Shown here: positions 8,245-17,089 of the stretch, piece after piece
Position numbering within the stretch: position 1 is the stretch's first letter
How the letters are laid out: each line of letters opens with the position of its first letter
DNA from: Paraburkholderia phosphatilytica
GTDB taxonomy: Bacteria > Pseudomonadota > Gammaproteobacteria > Burkholderiales > Burkholderiaceae
Direction of reading: 5' to 3'
Length of the DNA: 43,786 nucleotides
Assembly (NCBI RefSeq): GCF_003443895.1
Contig: NZ_QQOA01000053.1
Span: forward strand, 1-43,786
Made by a program: the position numbers and the translations under genes
Notes under the pieces: generated by a model
Told to the model about the DNA's origin: nothing
Seen by the model: only the letters and a program-made list of their open reading frames with translations
Database searches by the model: none

Positions 8245-9939
8245 TTATTGCACCTTGCCGGACGTACCCGCGCTGCCGGTAACCGGATTCGCGTAGCCGT
8301 AGTCCGACTTTGCGCCAGCCGCGGTGACCAGGCCCTCCCGCAGGTCGCGTTCGATCAGCTCGTGCGGTCGATCGCCTGGATTACCCCAACCGCCGCCGCC
8401 CGGCATTTCGAGCACCAGTTGCTGTCCCGGCTCGAGCACCATCTTCCCCTTCGGAAAGGCCGGCCGACCTTCGAGCAGCACCGCGCCGGCGCGACCGGAC
8501 TGGCCGCCGACCACCCCGAAGCACGGATGGTTGACGCGTTCGGTGCTCAGATAGATGTTCATCGGGCGCGTCGAGAGATTGCGCAGCACGCCGCGCTGGC
8601 CCAGGCCGCCGCGATATTTGCCGGCGCCGCCCGAGTCGGGAATCAGCTCCTTGCGCTCGGTGAGGATCGGCACGGCGATCTCGTACATTTCGACCGGCGT
8701 CACCTTGCAGTTCGACGGGAAGCTGAGCGTGTCGTTGCCGTCCATCGTCGCGCGTCCGCCCTGGCCGCCGTGGAAATTCTGGATGCTGCCGTACGCGCTG
8801 CCGTCTTCGCGTTGCCCCTGGCAATTGACGCCCCAGATCGGCGCGCCGCCGCTATCGCCCTGCACGCGTTCCGGCAGCACATCCTGAAGCGCGCGGAAGA
8901 TGAGGCTCGGAATCACGTGGCCGATCAGATTGCGCGCGCTGCCCGCAGCCGTGCGGCCGGGGTTCAGGATGCAGCCCGCCGGCGCCTCGTCGGTGATCGG
9001 GAGCATGCAGCCTTCGTTGTTCGGCGTCTCCGGGTCGAGCAGGCACTTCAACGCATACACGCTGTGCGCGACGCGGTAGTGCGGCATCACGTTGATGCCG
9101 CGTGCCACTTCCGGCGAGGTTCCGTCGTAGTCGATGTGAATCGACTCGTCGCGAATCTCGACGCTGACCGTCAGGTGCACGTCTCTCTCGAAGCCGTCGA
9201 GCATCACTTCCGCGCCGTATTTGCCGTTCGGCAGCGCGGCGATCGCGCGGCGCATGAAGCGCTCCGAGCGGCCATAGATCGCCGCGCCGAGGCCTTCGAG
9301 ATCGTCGAGACCGTATTCGTCCATGAAGCGCGTCAGTTCGCGATTGATCACGTCGTTCGCCGCGACCATGCTCTGGATGTCGCCGCGAACTTCATGCGGC
9401 AGACGCACGCTCGCCTCCAGCACCGCAAACACGTCTTCATTGGGTTTGCCGGCCTTGAAGAGCTTCAGGATCGGCAGGCGGATGCCTTCCTCGAACATAT
9501 CGGTCGAATCCGGCGACTGCGGCCGTCCGCCAATGTCGGGCAAATGCGCAATGCTGCCGGCGTACGCGACGATGGTCCCGTTGCGGAAGATCGGCGTGAG
9601 CATCACGAGGTCCGGCAGGTGGCCCGTGCCGATCATCGGATCGTTGGTGGCCAGGATGTCGCCCGGCTCCAGCGTCTCCGGCGGAAACGCCTTGAGGAAG
9701 TAGTTCTGCGCCGCCATCGGCAGCGACGTGATGAACACCGGAATCGACCACGTGCACTGCGACAGCGCTCGGCCTTTCGCGTCGAGCAGCACCGTCACGT
9801 AGTCGTGGTTTTCGCGCACGATCGGCGAGAAGGCGGTGCGACCCAGCGCGCTGTCCGCCTGGTCGGCGATGAAGACGAGGCGATCCCACATCACCTGCAG
9901 CGTGATCGGGTCGTTGAAATCGGGGTTGCGGATGGGCAT
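8245..9939 (-). CDS. Hydantoinase B/oxoprolinase family protein (HyuB-like)
   Basis: A 564-residue partner of the HyuA-type subunit, in the family that includes N-methylhydantoinase beta, the C-terminal half of 5-oxoprolinase, and acetone-carboxylase-like subunits. Recognisable stretches are DPITLQVMWDRL at the start, FSPIVRENHDY, GDILATNDPMIGTGHLPD, GGRPQSPDSTDMFEEG and the Gly-rich end MPGGGGWGNPGDR. I start at ATG 9939 with AAGGAAT upstream; the frame opens further to 10236 only as shadow of hyuA. Fourteen bases separate it from hyuA. The A/B pair would hydrolyse a cyclic amide using ATP bound by the A subunit. Confidence 0.9.
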   Translation of the reverse strand: MPIRNPDFNDPITLQVMWDRLVFIADQADSALGRTAFSPIVRENHDYVTVLLDAKGRALSQCTWSIPVFITSLPMAAQNYFLKAFPPETLEPGDILATNDPMIGTGHLPDLVMLTPIFRNGTIVAYAGSIAHLPDIGGRPQSPDSTDMFEEGIRLPILKLFKAGKPNEDVFAVLEASVRLPHEVRGDIQSMVAANDVINRELTRFMDEYGLDDLEGLGAAIYGRSERFMRRAIAALPNGKYGAEVMLDGFERDVHLTVSVEIRDESIHIDYDGTSPEVARGINVMPHYRVAHSVYALKCLLDPETPNNEGCMLPITDEAPAGCILNPGRTAAGSARNLIGHVIPSLIFRALQDVLPERVQGDSGGAPIWGVNCQGQREDGSAYGSIQNFHGGQGGRATMDGNDTLSFPSNCKVTPVEMYEIAVPILTERKELIPDSGGAGKYRGGLGQRGVLRNLSTRPMNIYLSTERVNHPCFGVVGGQSGRAGAVLLEGRPAFPKGKMVLEPGQQLVLEMPGGGGWGNPGDRPHELIERDLREGLVTAAGAKSDYGYANPVTGSAGTSGKVQ

Positions 9940-9953
9940 GACGTATTCCTTCC

Positions 9954-12032
9954 TCAAGCGAGAAGCATGATCAGATTTTGCTGTGCATCGACCGAAGCCG
10001 TCGCGCTCGGACCGACGACGACGGTCGACTCGCGTTGCTCGATGATCGCGGGGCCCTGAATCTGGCGGTCCTGCGTTAGCGCGTAGTGGTCGTACACGGG
10101 CGTGTCGACGTACGTGCCGAGTTCGTCGAAGTACACGGGGCGCGTGCCTTTGAGCGGGTCTTTCGTTGCGGCACCCGCACCGCCGATGCGGCCAGCGGTA
10201 ACGTGGCTGCGCGGACCGCTGACGCGCACGCGCCACGTAATGACCTCCACTGGCGAGCCCGCCACCGTGCGGCCGTACAGCGCTTCATACGCCGCAAAGA
10301 ATCGCGCGAGGAGTTCCTCGACGAACCCGTCGGATGCCAGGTCCCGCTCCGGCAGCGCGACCGAAATCTCGTGGCCCTGGCCCACGTGCCGCATATCCAC
10401 GGTAAAGGTCGCCGTGATGTCCGCGGACGCAACGCCGCTCGCGAGCACCACTTCGCGTCCCTGTTCGACGAGCGGATCGAGCACCGCGTGGATCAGCGCC
10501 GGATCCCACGACGCGAGTGCGAGCGGACGGCTCGCAGAGAGATCGGATGCCACCGGCGCGCCCAGCAGGCCGATTGCCGACGTCACGCCAGCACCCAGCG
10601 GGCAGATGACCTTGCCGATCCCGAGCTTGCGCGCGACGCCATACGCGTGCACCGGGCCTGCGCCGCCGAACGCGATCAGCGGCAGCGCGCGCGGATCAAC
10701 GCCGCTTTCCGTCGCCTGCATCGCCGCCGCCTTGCTCATGCTTTCGTTGACCATGTCGTGGATCCCCCACGCGCAGCGGTCCGCCGTGATCTGGAGGCGA
10801 TCGGCCAGTCGCGACATCGCGGCCTTCGCCGCCGCGCGGTCGAGCGCGAAGTCGCCGCCAAGGAACGAGTGCTCGTCCACGTAGCCAAGCAGCAGGTCGG
10901 CGTCCGTCACGGTCGGCTCGGTGCCGCCCCGGCCGTAACAGGCGGGTCCGGGCGCCGCGCCCGCGCTGCGCGGACCGACCGCCAGCAATCCCAGCTGACT
11001 GCGCGACGCGATGCTGCCACCGCCCGCGCCGATCTCGATCATGTGAATCGACTGAATCTTCAGCGGAAAGCCGCTGCCCTTCCGGAAGCGCTCGTAGCGG
11101 GCGACTTCCAGTTCATTGGCGATCATCGGTTGTCCATTCGGGATCAGGCACAGCTTCGCGGTCGTACCGCCCATGTCAAACGACAGCACGCTCTCCTCGC
11201 CCGCCGTGCGGGCGTAGTCCGAAGCGGCCACAGCACCGGCGGCGGGACCGGATTCGATCAGCCGCACCGGCACTCTCGCCGCGGTCGAACTCGGCACGAC
11301 GCCACCGCTCGACGTCATCCACAGCAGTTGCCGCTCGATGCCGCGTTTCGACAGCTCACGTTCGAGGTGGTCGACGTGACGGACCATCAGCGGCTGTGTG
11401 TACGCATTGGCCACCGTGGTCGATGCGCGATCGAACTCGCGAACCTCGGGGCAGACGGACGACGACAGCGACACCGCGATCTCCGGCGCGACGCTGGCGA
11501 AGAGATCGCGCACGCGCTGCTCGTGCTCCGGATATTTGTAGGCATGCAGCAGGCAGACCGCCACCGAGCGGATGCCCGCGTCACGCAGCTGAACGGCAAT
11601 GTCCTTCACCTGGGACTCGCTCAGCGAGCGCACGATCACACCATCCGCCGTCACGCGCTCGTCGGCGCCGAAGCACAGATCGCGCGAAACGAGCGGTTCC
11701 GGATACTGGATGTTCAGGTCGTACAGGTCGTAACGCCCTTCCGTGCGAATACGGAGCATGTCCTGGAAGCCGTCGGTCGTGATGAAGGCGGTTTCCACGC
11801 CTTTTCGCTCCAGCACCGCGTTGGTCACGACCGTCGTCGCGCCGAGCACCTGCGGCGCGCCCTTGCCCTCGCCGCCGGCACGCACCCGCACCAGCAGCTC
11901 GTCGATGCCCTGCAGCACGGCGCGTGCCGGATCATCCGGCGTACTAAGCACCTTGTGCAGAAGAATGTTGCCCTGTTCGTCCGCCATCGCGAAGTCGGTG
12001 AACGTACCGCCCGTATCGAATGCCAGCTTCAT
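9954..12032 (-). CDS. Hydantoinase A/oxoprolinase family protein (HyuA-like)
   Basis: A 692-residue ATP-binding subunit of the hydantoinase A/oxoprolinase/acetone carboxylase family, with the ASKHA (actin/hexokinase-like) fold. The first phosphate loop FDTGGTFTDFAM lies at residues 5-16, the second LSFDMGGTTAK around residue 290, and EIGAGGGSIA follows. Length is typical. Known members open hydantoins, 5-oxoproline or caprolactam-like rings with ATP. The Liv-type uptake system upstream and SDR plus aldolase downstream suggest a dedicated catabolic unit, but the ring substrate is not readable from sequence. Confidence 0.9.
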   Translation of the reverse strand: MKLAFDTGGTFTDFAMADEQGNILLHKVLSTPDDPARAVLQGIDELLVRVRAGGEGKGAPQVLGATTVVTNAVLERKGVETAFITTDGFQDMLRIRTEGRYDLYDLNIQYPEPLVSRDLCFGADERVTADGVIVRSLSESQVKDIAVQLRDAGIRSVAVCLLHAYKYPEHEQRVRDLFASVAPEIAVSLSSSVCPEVREFDRASTTVANAYTQPLMVRHVDHLERELSKRGIERQLLWMTSSGGVVPSSTAARVPVRLIESGPAAGAVAASDYARTAGEESVLSFDMGGTTAKLCLIPNGQPMIANELEVARYERFRKGSGFPLKIQSIHMIEIGAGGGSIASRSQLGLLAVGPRSAGAAPGPACYGRGGTEPTVTDADLLLGYVDEHSFLGGDFALDRAAAKAAMSRLADRLQITADRCAWGIHDMVNESMSKAAAMQATESGVDPRALPLIAFGGAGPVHAYGVARKLGIGKVICPLGAGVTSAIGLLGAPVASDLSASRPLALASWDPALIHAVLDPLVEQGREVVLASGVASADITATFTVDMRHVGQGHEISVALPERDLASDGFVEELLARFFAAYEALYGRTVAGSPVEVITWRVRVSGPRSHVTAGRIGGAGAATKDPLKGTRPVYFDELGTYVDTPVYDHYALTQDRQIQGPAIIEQRESTVVVGPSATASVDAQQNLIMLLA

Positions 12033-12097
12033 CTTTCCTGTTCCCTATGTCGTGTCGCCCCGCGGGGCCATCACTGAAAAATCGGTTGGTATGGACG

Positions 12098-12880
12098 TCA
12101 ACCCGCCTGTTCGCCGTCCGCGAGGCGTCCCCAGGCAGCCGGCTGGGCCGTCCGCTGGCCGTCATGGCCCTGTCCTGTCATGAAGAGCTCGCCGAGCTTC
12201 GCCTGACTCAGTTCGCCGACCGGGCTGTCCCAGATCACCTTACCCAGACGGAGCACCACCGCGCGCTCGGCCGTTTCCATCGCTTTGCGCGTGTTCTGCT
12301 CGACCAGCAGGATGGTTCGCCCCCCTTCGTGCAGACGTTTGAGTTCGTTGAATACGAGCGTCACGGCTTGCGGCGAAAGCCCGACCGAAGGTTCGTCCAC
12401 CAGCAGGATTTCCGGGCGGCGCAGTACCGCCATCGCCATCTCCAGCAGCTGCTGCTCGCCGCCGGACATATTTCCCGCGAACTGATTCCGCCGTTCGCGC
12501 AGGACCGGAAACAGCTCGTACACGTATTCGCGCTCTTCCTGGGTTTTCGCATCGCGTACCGTGTACGCCGCCATCTCCAGGTTTTCCTCGACCGTCATCA
12601 GCGGAAAATTGCAGCGGCCTTGCGGCACATACGCGATGCCTTGAGACAGGAAAGCGCGCGGGCGCTTGCCCGCCAGCTCGGTGCCTTTCCAGCGGATCGC
12701 GCCGCCCTTGTGGGTCGTCATGCCATACAGGGTTTTCAGCAAGGTCGATTTGCCCGCGCCGTTCGGCCCAAGCAACGTGACGAACTCGCCCTGTTTGACC
12801 CGCAGATCGACGCCCTGCAGGATTTCCAGATGGCCATACCCTGCACGCAGCCCCTCGATTTCAAGCATCATCGTCGTCAC
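12098..12880 (-). CDS. livF: Branched-chain-type ABC transporter ATP-binding protein LivF
   Basis: A 260-residue ATPase of the LivF group. Walker A GPNGAGKST is at about residues 38-46, the signature NMSGGEQQLLEMA comes near the middle, and Walker B is ILLVDEPSVGL. The first codon is GTG, overlapping the LivG stop as GTGA; two ATG codons three and four positions later are possible starts. With LivG it powers the LivHM channel. The family imports branched-chain amino acids and also urea, amides and aromatic acids, so the name does not fix the substrate. Confidence 0.92.
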   Translation of the reverse strand: MTTMMLEIEGLRAGYGHLEILQGVDLRVKQGEFVTLLGPNGAGKSTLLKTLYGMTTHKGGAIRWKGTELAGKRPRAFLSQGIAYVPQGRCNFPLMTVEENLEMAAYTVRDAKTQEEREYVYELFPVLRERRNQFAGNMSGGEQQLLEMAMAVLRRPEILLVDEPSVGLSPQAVTLVFNELKRLHEGGRTILLVEQNTRKAMETAERAVVLRLGKVIWDSPVGELSQAKLGELFMTGQGHDGQRTAQPAAWGRLADGEQAG

Positions 12881-13653
12881 ACTCCCAGATAGGCCTCGAT
12901 GACCTGCGGATCCCGGACGATCTCCTCCGGTTCGCCGTCGGCGAGCTTCGTCCCCTGATGCAGCACGATCACCCTGTGCGACAGGTCCATCAGCACGTCG
13001 GTGTTGTGCTCGATCACGACGAAGCTCACACCAAAACGACGGTTCGCTTCGCGAATGCTGTCGATCACTTTCTCGATCAGCACCGGGTTGATGCCGGCAA
13101 GCGGCTCGTCGAGCAGAATCAGTTCAGGTTCCGGCATCAGCATCGACGCGAACTGGATCAGCTTCTGCTGACCGCCTGAGAGGTTCCCGGCAGGCAATCG
13201 CGCGACCCGCTCCAGTCCCGAGATTTCGATCAGTTCGGCCGCCCGTTCCCGCAGGCGGCGCAAGCGCCGCCGGGCGGCGGGGCCAAGCGAGAACGTCGAC
13301 AGGATTCCTGGGAAACTCGCCATCTGTCCCGCGAGCACCAGGTTCTCTTCCGCATTCAGACTGTGGAAGACGACGGTCTTCTGGAAACTGCGCACCAGAC
13401 GCCCTTCGCGAACGATGCGATTCATCGACCACTTCGTGATGTCGTGGCCGTTCATGACGACCTTGCCGCCGTCGCTGCGCTGCAGACCGGTGCAGCAATC
13501 GAACAGCGTCGACTTGCCGGAGCCGTTCGGTCCGATCAGCCCGCACACCTCTCCACGCCGGATCTTGAAGTCGACGCCGCGCAGCGCGAGCACACCACCG
13601 TATTTCTTGCGCAAGCCTTCAACACTCAGGAGTACCTCGCGATCAACGGTCAT
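12877..13653 (-). CDS. livG: Branched-chain-type ABC transporter ATP-binding protein LivG
   Basis: A 258-residue ATPase with Walker A GPNGSGKST, signature NLSGGQQKLIQFA and Walker B LILLDEPLAGINP, plus the C-terminal HNTDVLMDLSHRV/EAYLG ending that marks LivG. The ATG at 13653 begins MTVDREVLLSVEGL and overlaps the end of livM by 11 bp; the frame is open further to 13731 but that part is livM shadow. It pairs with LivF on the cytoplasmic face. Confidence 0.92.
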   Translation of the reverse strand: MTVDREVLLSVEGLRKKYGGVLALRGVDFKIRRGEVCGLIGPNGSGKSTLFDCCTGLQRSDGGKVVMNGHDITKWSMNRIVREGRLVRSFQKTVVFHSLNAEENLVLAGQMASFPGILSTFSLGPAARRRLRRLRERAAELIEISGLERVARLPAGNLSGGQQKLIQFASMLMPEPELILLDEPLAGINPVLIEKVIDSIREANRRFGVSFVVIEHNTDVLMDLSHRVIVLHQGTKLADGEPEEIVRDPQVIEAYLGV

Positions 13654-14671
13654 GGCTGTCCTCCCCGCGCGCGCCGAAGCGGATTCGGGCCAGCCGTTCC
13701 AGACCGCGATCCAACACCGGAGCGACGCCATGCGGCACGACGAAGACCAGCATGAGGAGCACGAAGCCGTAGATGATCATCCGCAGTTCCGGCGTGATCC
13801 GCAGTGCTTCGGACAGCGCGACGAACAGAATGCTGCCGATCACCGCACCCAGTACCCGTCCCACTCCGCCTCCGAGCACGATGACGAGAATCGTCGTCGA
13901 GTAGTACATCTGGAAAACCAGCGGGCTGACCACCGTCATATAGTGCGCATACAGGCTTCCGCCCATGCCGGCGAACAGCGCGCTCAGCATGAAGACCACC
14001 AGCTTGTACGCCCAGGTCGGTATGCCGAGCGATGCCGCCAGGATTTCGTTGTCGCGAATCGCCACCATGCAGCTCCCGGCAGGCGACTTGATGAGCGCGT
14101 AGAACGCGAGCGTCGCAAGAATGGCGATCACGAGCGCGAGGTAGTAGTACGCGGGAATCGAACTGACGACCAGGTCGAATCCGCCGATGTGAAGCGACGG
14201 CGAAGGCACGCCCGCCAGCCCCATGTCGCCGCGCGTCACGCTGATCCAGTTCTTCGCGACGGTCTCCGCGATCACGACGAAGCCGAGCGTGCACATCACG
14301 AACGAATAGGTTCGCAGCCGCAACGCCGGAATGCCGATCGGCAACGCGATCAGCCCGGCGACCACGCCGCTCGCTACGAAATTGAGCACGAACGGCGTGC
14401 CGAAATGCAGCGACAGCAACGCGGACACATACGCGCCGATGCCGAAGAACACGCCCTGCGCCAGCGACAGAAGGCCCGTATAGCCGAGGATCAGATTCAG
14501 GCCGTGCGCAGGCAGCAGGAAAATCATCGCGATGATGAGCGCGTGCAGGTAGTACCCGCCTAGCACGAGCGGCGCGGCCGCCAGCGCGGCGACCACCGTC
14601 ACCGCGCCAACCCAGCGCAAGGCTGGCAGATGACGTGGCACAGGTGCCATCGTCTCGAGGGTGGTAGACAT
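13643..14671 (-). CDS. livM: Branched-chain-type ABC transporter permease LivM
   Basis: A 342-residue inner-membrane permease with about ten hydrophobic segments. Family marks are LILGYTGLLSLAQGVFFGIGAY near residue 60, GLAGVPSP in the middle and RSKVGR-like AIRDNEILAASLGI. I take ATG 14671; a TTG two codons earlier is also possible. It lies 88 bp after livH on the same strand and forms the heterodimeric channel with LivH. Confidence 0.9.
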   Translation of the reverse strand: MSTTLETMAPVPRHLPALRWVGAVTVVAALAAAPLVLGGYYLHALIIAMIFLLPAHGLNLILGYTGLLSLAQGVFFGIGAYVSALLSLHFGTPFVLNFVASGVVAGLIALPIGIPALRLRTYSFVMCTLGFVVIAETVAKNWISVTRGDMGLAGVPSPSLHIGGFDLVVSSIPAYYYLALVIAILATLAFYALIKSPAGSCMVAIRDNEILAASLGIPTWAYKLVVFMLSALFAGMGGSLYAHYMTVVSPLVFQMYYSTTILVIVLGGGVGRVLGAVIGSILFVALSEALRITPELRMIIYGFVLLMLVFVVPHGVAPVLDRGLERLARIRFGARGEDSHDR

Positions 14672-14759
14672 GTTCAAGGTTCCAAAGAGTGGCTGGGCCC
14701 GTCGTGGTTCGATCGGGTGGCGGCCGTGATGTCCGGTTGCGAGATTGCGGTCGAAGCGA

Positions 14760-15632
14760 TCAGAACCGGGCTTTTGGTGCGAACAGCCCCATTGGCCGGA
14801 ACATCAGCATCAGAAGGAGCGCAATGAATCCAACGCTGTCGCGGTACTCGAGGCCGATCGATCCGGCCACAAGACTCTCCGCGATGCCGAGCATCCAGCC
14901 TGCGAACAGCGTTCCGCGCACATTGCCCATCCCGCCCATCACGATCACGGCGAAGGTCTTCAACGTGATCGTCTCGCCCATGCCGCCATATACGCTGACG
15001 TTGATCGGCCCGGTGAGCGCGCCGGAGAATGCCGCCAGTGCGGTGCCCAGAATGAAGGTTTGCCGCACGACCTTTTCGACGTCGATACCGATGACCTGGC
15101 AGCACTCGGGGTTCTGCGACACCGCGCGGATCGACTTGCCCATCCGCGTGCTGCGCACCATCCATTCCAGTCCCGCGAACATCACGAGCGAAGCCACCAC
15201 CAGCACGATCCGCTGTTGCGCCATGCCGATGCCGAAGAATTCGACCGGGTCCAGCCAGCCGCCCGGAAACACCTTGTAGCCGCCACCGAACGCGAGGATC
15301 ACGGCGTTCTGCAGCACCAGCGAGATACCCAGGGTCGCAAGCACGCCCGATTGAAACGGCGCGTTCACCAGCCGCTGCATGACCAGGCGTCCGATCAACG
15401 CGGCGATCAGCGCGCTCACCGCAACCGCGATGACGATCGACGCGCCGTAGTCGATACCCAGCTTCGAAATCACGTACCACGCCGCGAACGTGCCGATCAT
15501 GTAGTACTCGCCATGCGCGAAATTGATCGCGCGCAGCACGCCAAAGATCATCGTCATGCCGGCGGCGATCAGCGCGTAGACCGACCCCGCGACGACGCCG
15601 TTGACGATCTGCTCCAGCAGAAAATTGCCCAT
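14760..15632 (-). CDS. livH: Branched-chain-type ABC transporter permease LivH
   Basis: A 290-residue permease starting MGNFLLEQIVNGVVAGSVYALIA, with GVLRAINFAHGEYYMIG, the usual LivH opening. RAVSQNPECCQVIGIDVEKV is the cytoplasmic loop contacting the ATPases. The ATG 15632 has GGAG ten bases upstream; the longer frame to 15716 overlaps the binding protein out of frame. It lies 22 bp after the binding-protein stop, so the two are co-transcribed. Confidence 0.92.
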   Translation of the reverse strand: MGNFLLEQIVNGVVAGSVYALIAAGMTMIFGVLRAINFAHGEYYMIGTFAAWYVISKLGIDYGASIVIAVAVSALIAALIGRLVMQRLVNAPFQSGVLATLGISLVLQNAVILAFGGGYKVFPGGWLDPVEFFGIGMAQQRIVLVVASLVMFAGLEWMVRSTRMGKSIRAVSQNPECCQVIGIDVEKVVRQTFILGTALAAFSGALTGPINVSVYGGMGETITLKTFAVIVMGGMGNVRGTLFAGWMLGIAESLVAGSIGLEYRDSVGFIALLLMLMFRPMGLFAPKARF

Positions 15633-15654
15633 AGCCGAATGCTCCAGAACGGTA

Positions 15655-16851
15655 TCAGTGCGCCTGATAGTCGACGCGCGACGACAGCACGCCCTTTTCC
15701 ACGGCGTTGCCGTCATCCACTTCCAGCAGCACGATCGGCACGATCGCCTGCTGATGGTCGTCGAACGTCACCGGCCCCATCACGCTGTCATACCGGATCT
15801 TGGCGAGCGCGGCGCGCACGTCGGCCGGCTTCGTGCTGTTCGCATTCCTGATCGCCTGCGCCAGTAGGTTCACCGTGTCCCAGTGCGTATAGGCGTGAAC
15901 GTTGGGGGTGTCGCCATCGTAGGCCTTCCTGTAGTCGGCCACGAACTTGAGGCTGCGCGGATCGGACCATGAAGGCAGCCAAGCCACGGTCTCGATCGAA
16001 CCATTCAGCACGTCAGGCGCCGCCGCGATCGTGCTGGGCGTCGTGAATTCGGCGTTACCGACGAGCTTGACCTTGCCGCCGAATCCCATCTCGTGCATCT
16101 GTCGCGCGACGATCGGCGTCGTATCCGCCAGACCGTACATCAGGATCGCCTGCGCGCCGGAATAGCGGATCTTGCTGAGCACCGGACGGAAATCCGTCTC
16201 CGCTTCCTTGTAGTAGTCCTCGCTTACGATGCTCGCGTGGTCCTGCTGAAGGTACTTTTTGGTGAAGTTGATTGCGCCGCGTCCGAAGTCCGTATCCACC
16301 GAAAGCACAGCGAACTTCGTATAGCCCCGCTTCGTCGCATAGGCCAGTGCGGCCGCCGCGCGAGCTTCGTCGGTGGGATAGTTGCGAAACGTCCACTTGT
16401 AGCCGCCCACGCCTGCCTTGTAGGTGATCTCCGGATTCGACGACGCCGCGTTCAGCAGCAGCACGCCGGCCTGCTCGACCACCGGCTGCATCGCGAGCGT
16501 CACGGAGCTGCACACGTCGCCGATGATCATCGACACGTTGTCGAAGCGGATCAGCCGCTGCGTCGCCGACACCCCTTCCGCGGGCACGCACTGACTGTCG
16601 CCGGGAACCAGTTGCAACTTCTTGCCCAGCACGCCACCCGCGGCATTGATCTGGTTGACGGCTAGCGTCGCGCCCTTCAACGCGTACGCACCGTAGCGCG
16701 AGTTGGCGCCGCTTTGCGGACTCACGACGCCAATCTTGATCACGTCGTTGTCCTGCGCCGACGCTGTTGCTGCGATGAACAGGCTCGTGACGGCACATGC
16801 CGCGATGGACACTACGTTCCGCAGCCGGCTCGCCAGCGGTTTCCTTCCCAT
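15655..16851 (-). CDS. Periplasmic branched-chain-type binding protein (copy 1, downstream)
   Basis: A 398-residue type I periplasmic binding protein (Peripla_BP_6/LivK-like) that captures the transported solute. A signal peptide ends ATASA before QDNDVIKIGVVSPQSG. Shared family wording includes GDVCSSVTLAMQPV, AASSNPEITYKAG, FVADYRKAYDG. ATG 16851 has GGAG seven bases upstream. It is paralogous to the protein encoded just upstream (17090-18331), about two thirds identical by eye across the mature part. Residues 105-130 and the hinge are nearly invariant between the two, so their ligands are probably related. Confidence 0.92.
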   Translation of the reverse strand: MGRKPLASRLRNVVSIAACAVTSLFIAATASAQDNDVIKIGVVSPQSGANSRYGAYALKGATLAVNQINAAGGVLGKKLQLVPGDSQCVPAEGVSATQRLIRFDNVSMIIGDVCSSVTLAMQPVVEQAGVLLLNAASSNPEITYKAGVGGYKWTFRNYPTDEARAAAALAYATKRGYTKFAVLSVDTDFGRGAINFTKKYLQQDHASIVSEDYYKEAETDFRPVLSKIRYSGAQAILMYGLADTTPIVARQMHEMGFGGKVKLVGNAEFTTPSTIAAAPDVLNGSIETVAWLPSWSDPRSLKFVADYRKAYDGDTPNVHAYTHWDTVNLLAQAIRNANSTKPADVRAALAKIRYDSVMGPVTFDDHQQAIVPIVLLEVDDGNAVEKGVLSSRVDYQAH

Positions 16852-17089
16852 AGAGTTTCTCCGTCGATCAAGAATAGGCACTGGAAATAAAGGTACAACA
16901 CCAATAAGGGCCGGCTAATACGTAATGCAGCTTCCGCCATAATGGTTCGTGATAGGGCAACTCGCGACTCGGAAAGCACGGCGTGCCGCTGCCTTCGAGC
17001 GGAACCGCGACGGGTCGCTCGAACGCAATGCAGCAAGGAATCGTGCAGTCGGAGAAGAAGGAAACTGGAGAGCGGAGACGACAGATGAA
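16852..17089 (-). other. Spacer between the two binding-protein genes
   Basis: 238 bp separate the two paralogues. Apart from the GGAG ribosome site of the downstream copy near 16859, I see no convincing terminator or promoter. The length is unusual for this otherwise tight operon and would leave room for a second promoter or for a processing hairpin that raises binding-protein levels. Confidence 0.35.

Noticed and set aside
8248..12077. Long plus-strand frames opposite the hydantoinase genes
   Set aside because: Same antisense-shadow effect; no ribosome sites or recognisable domains.
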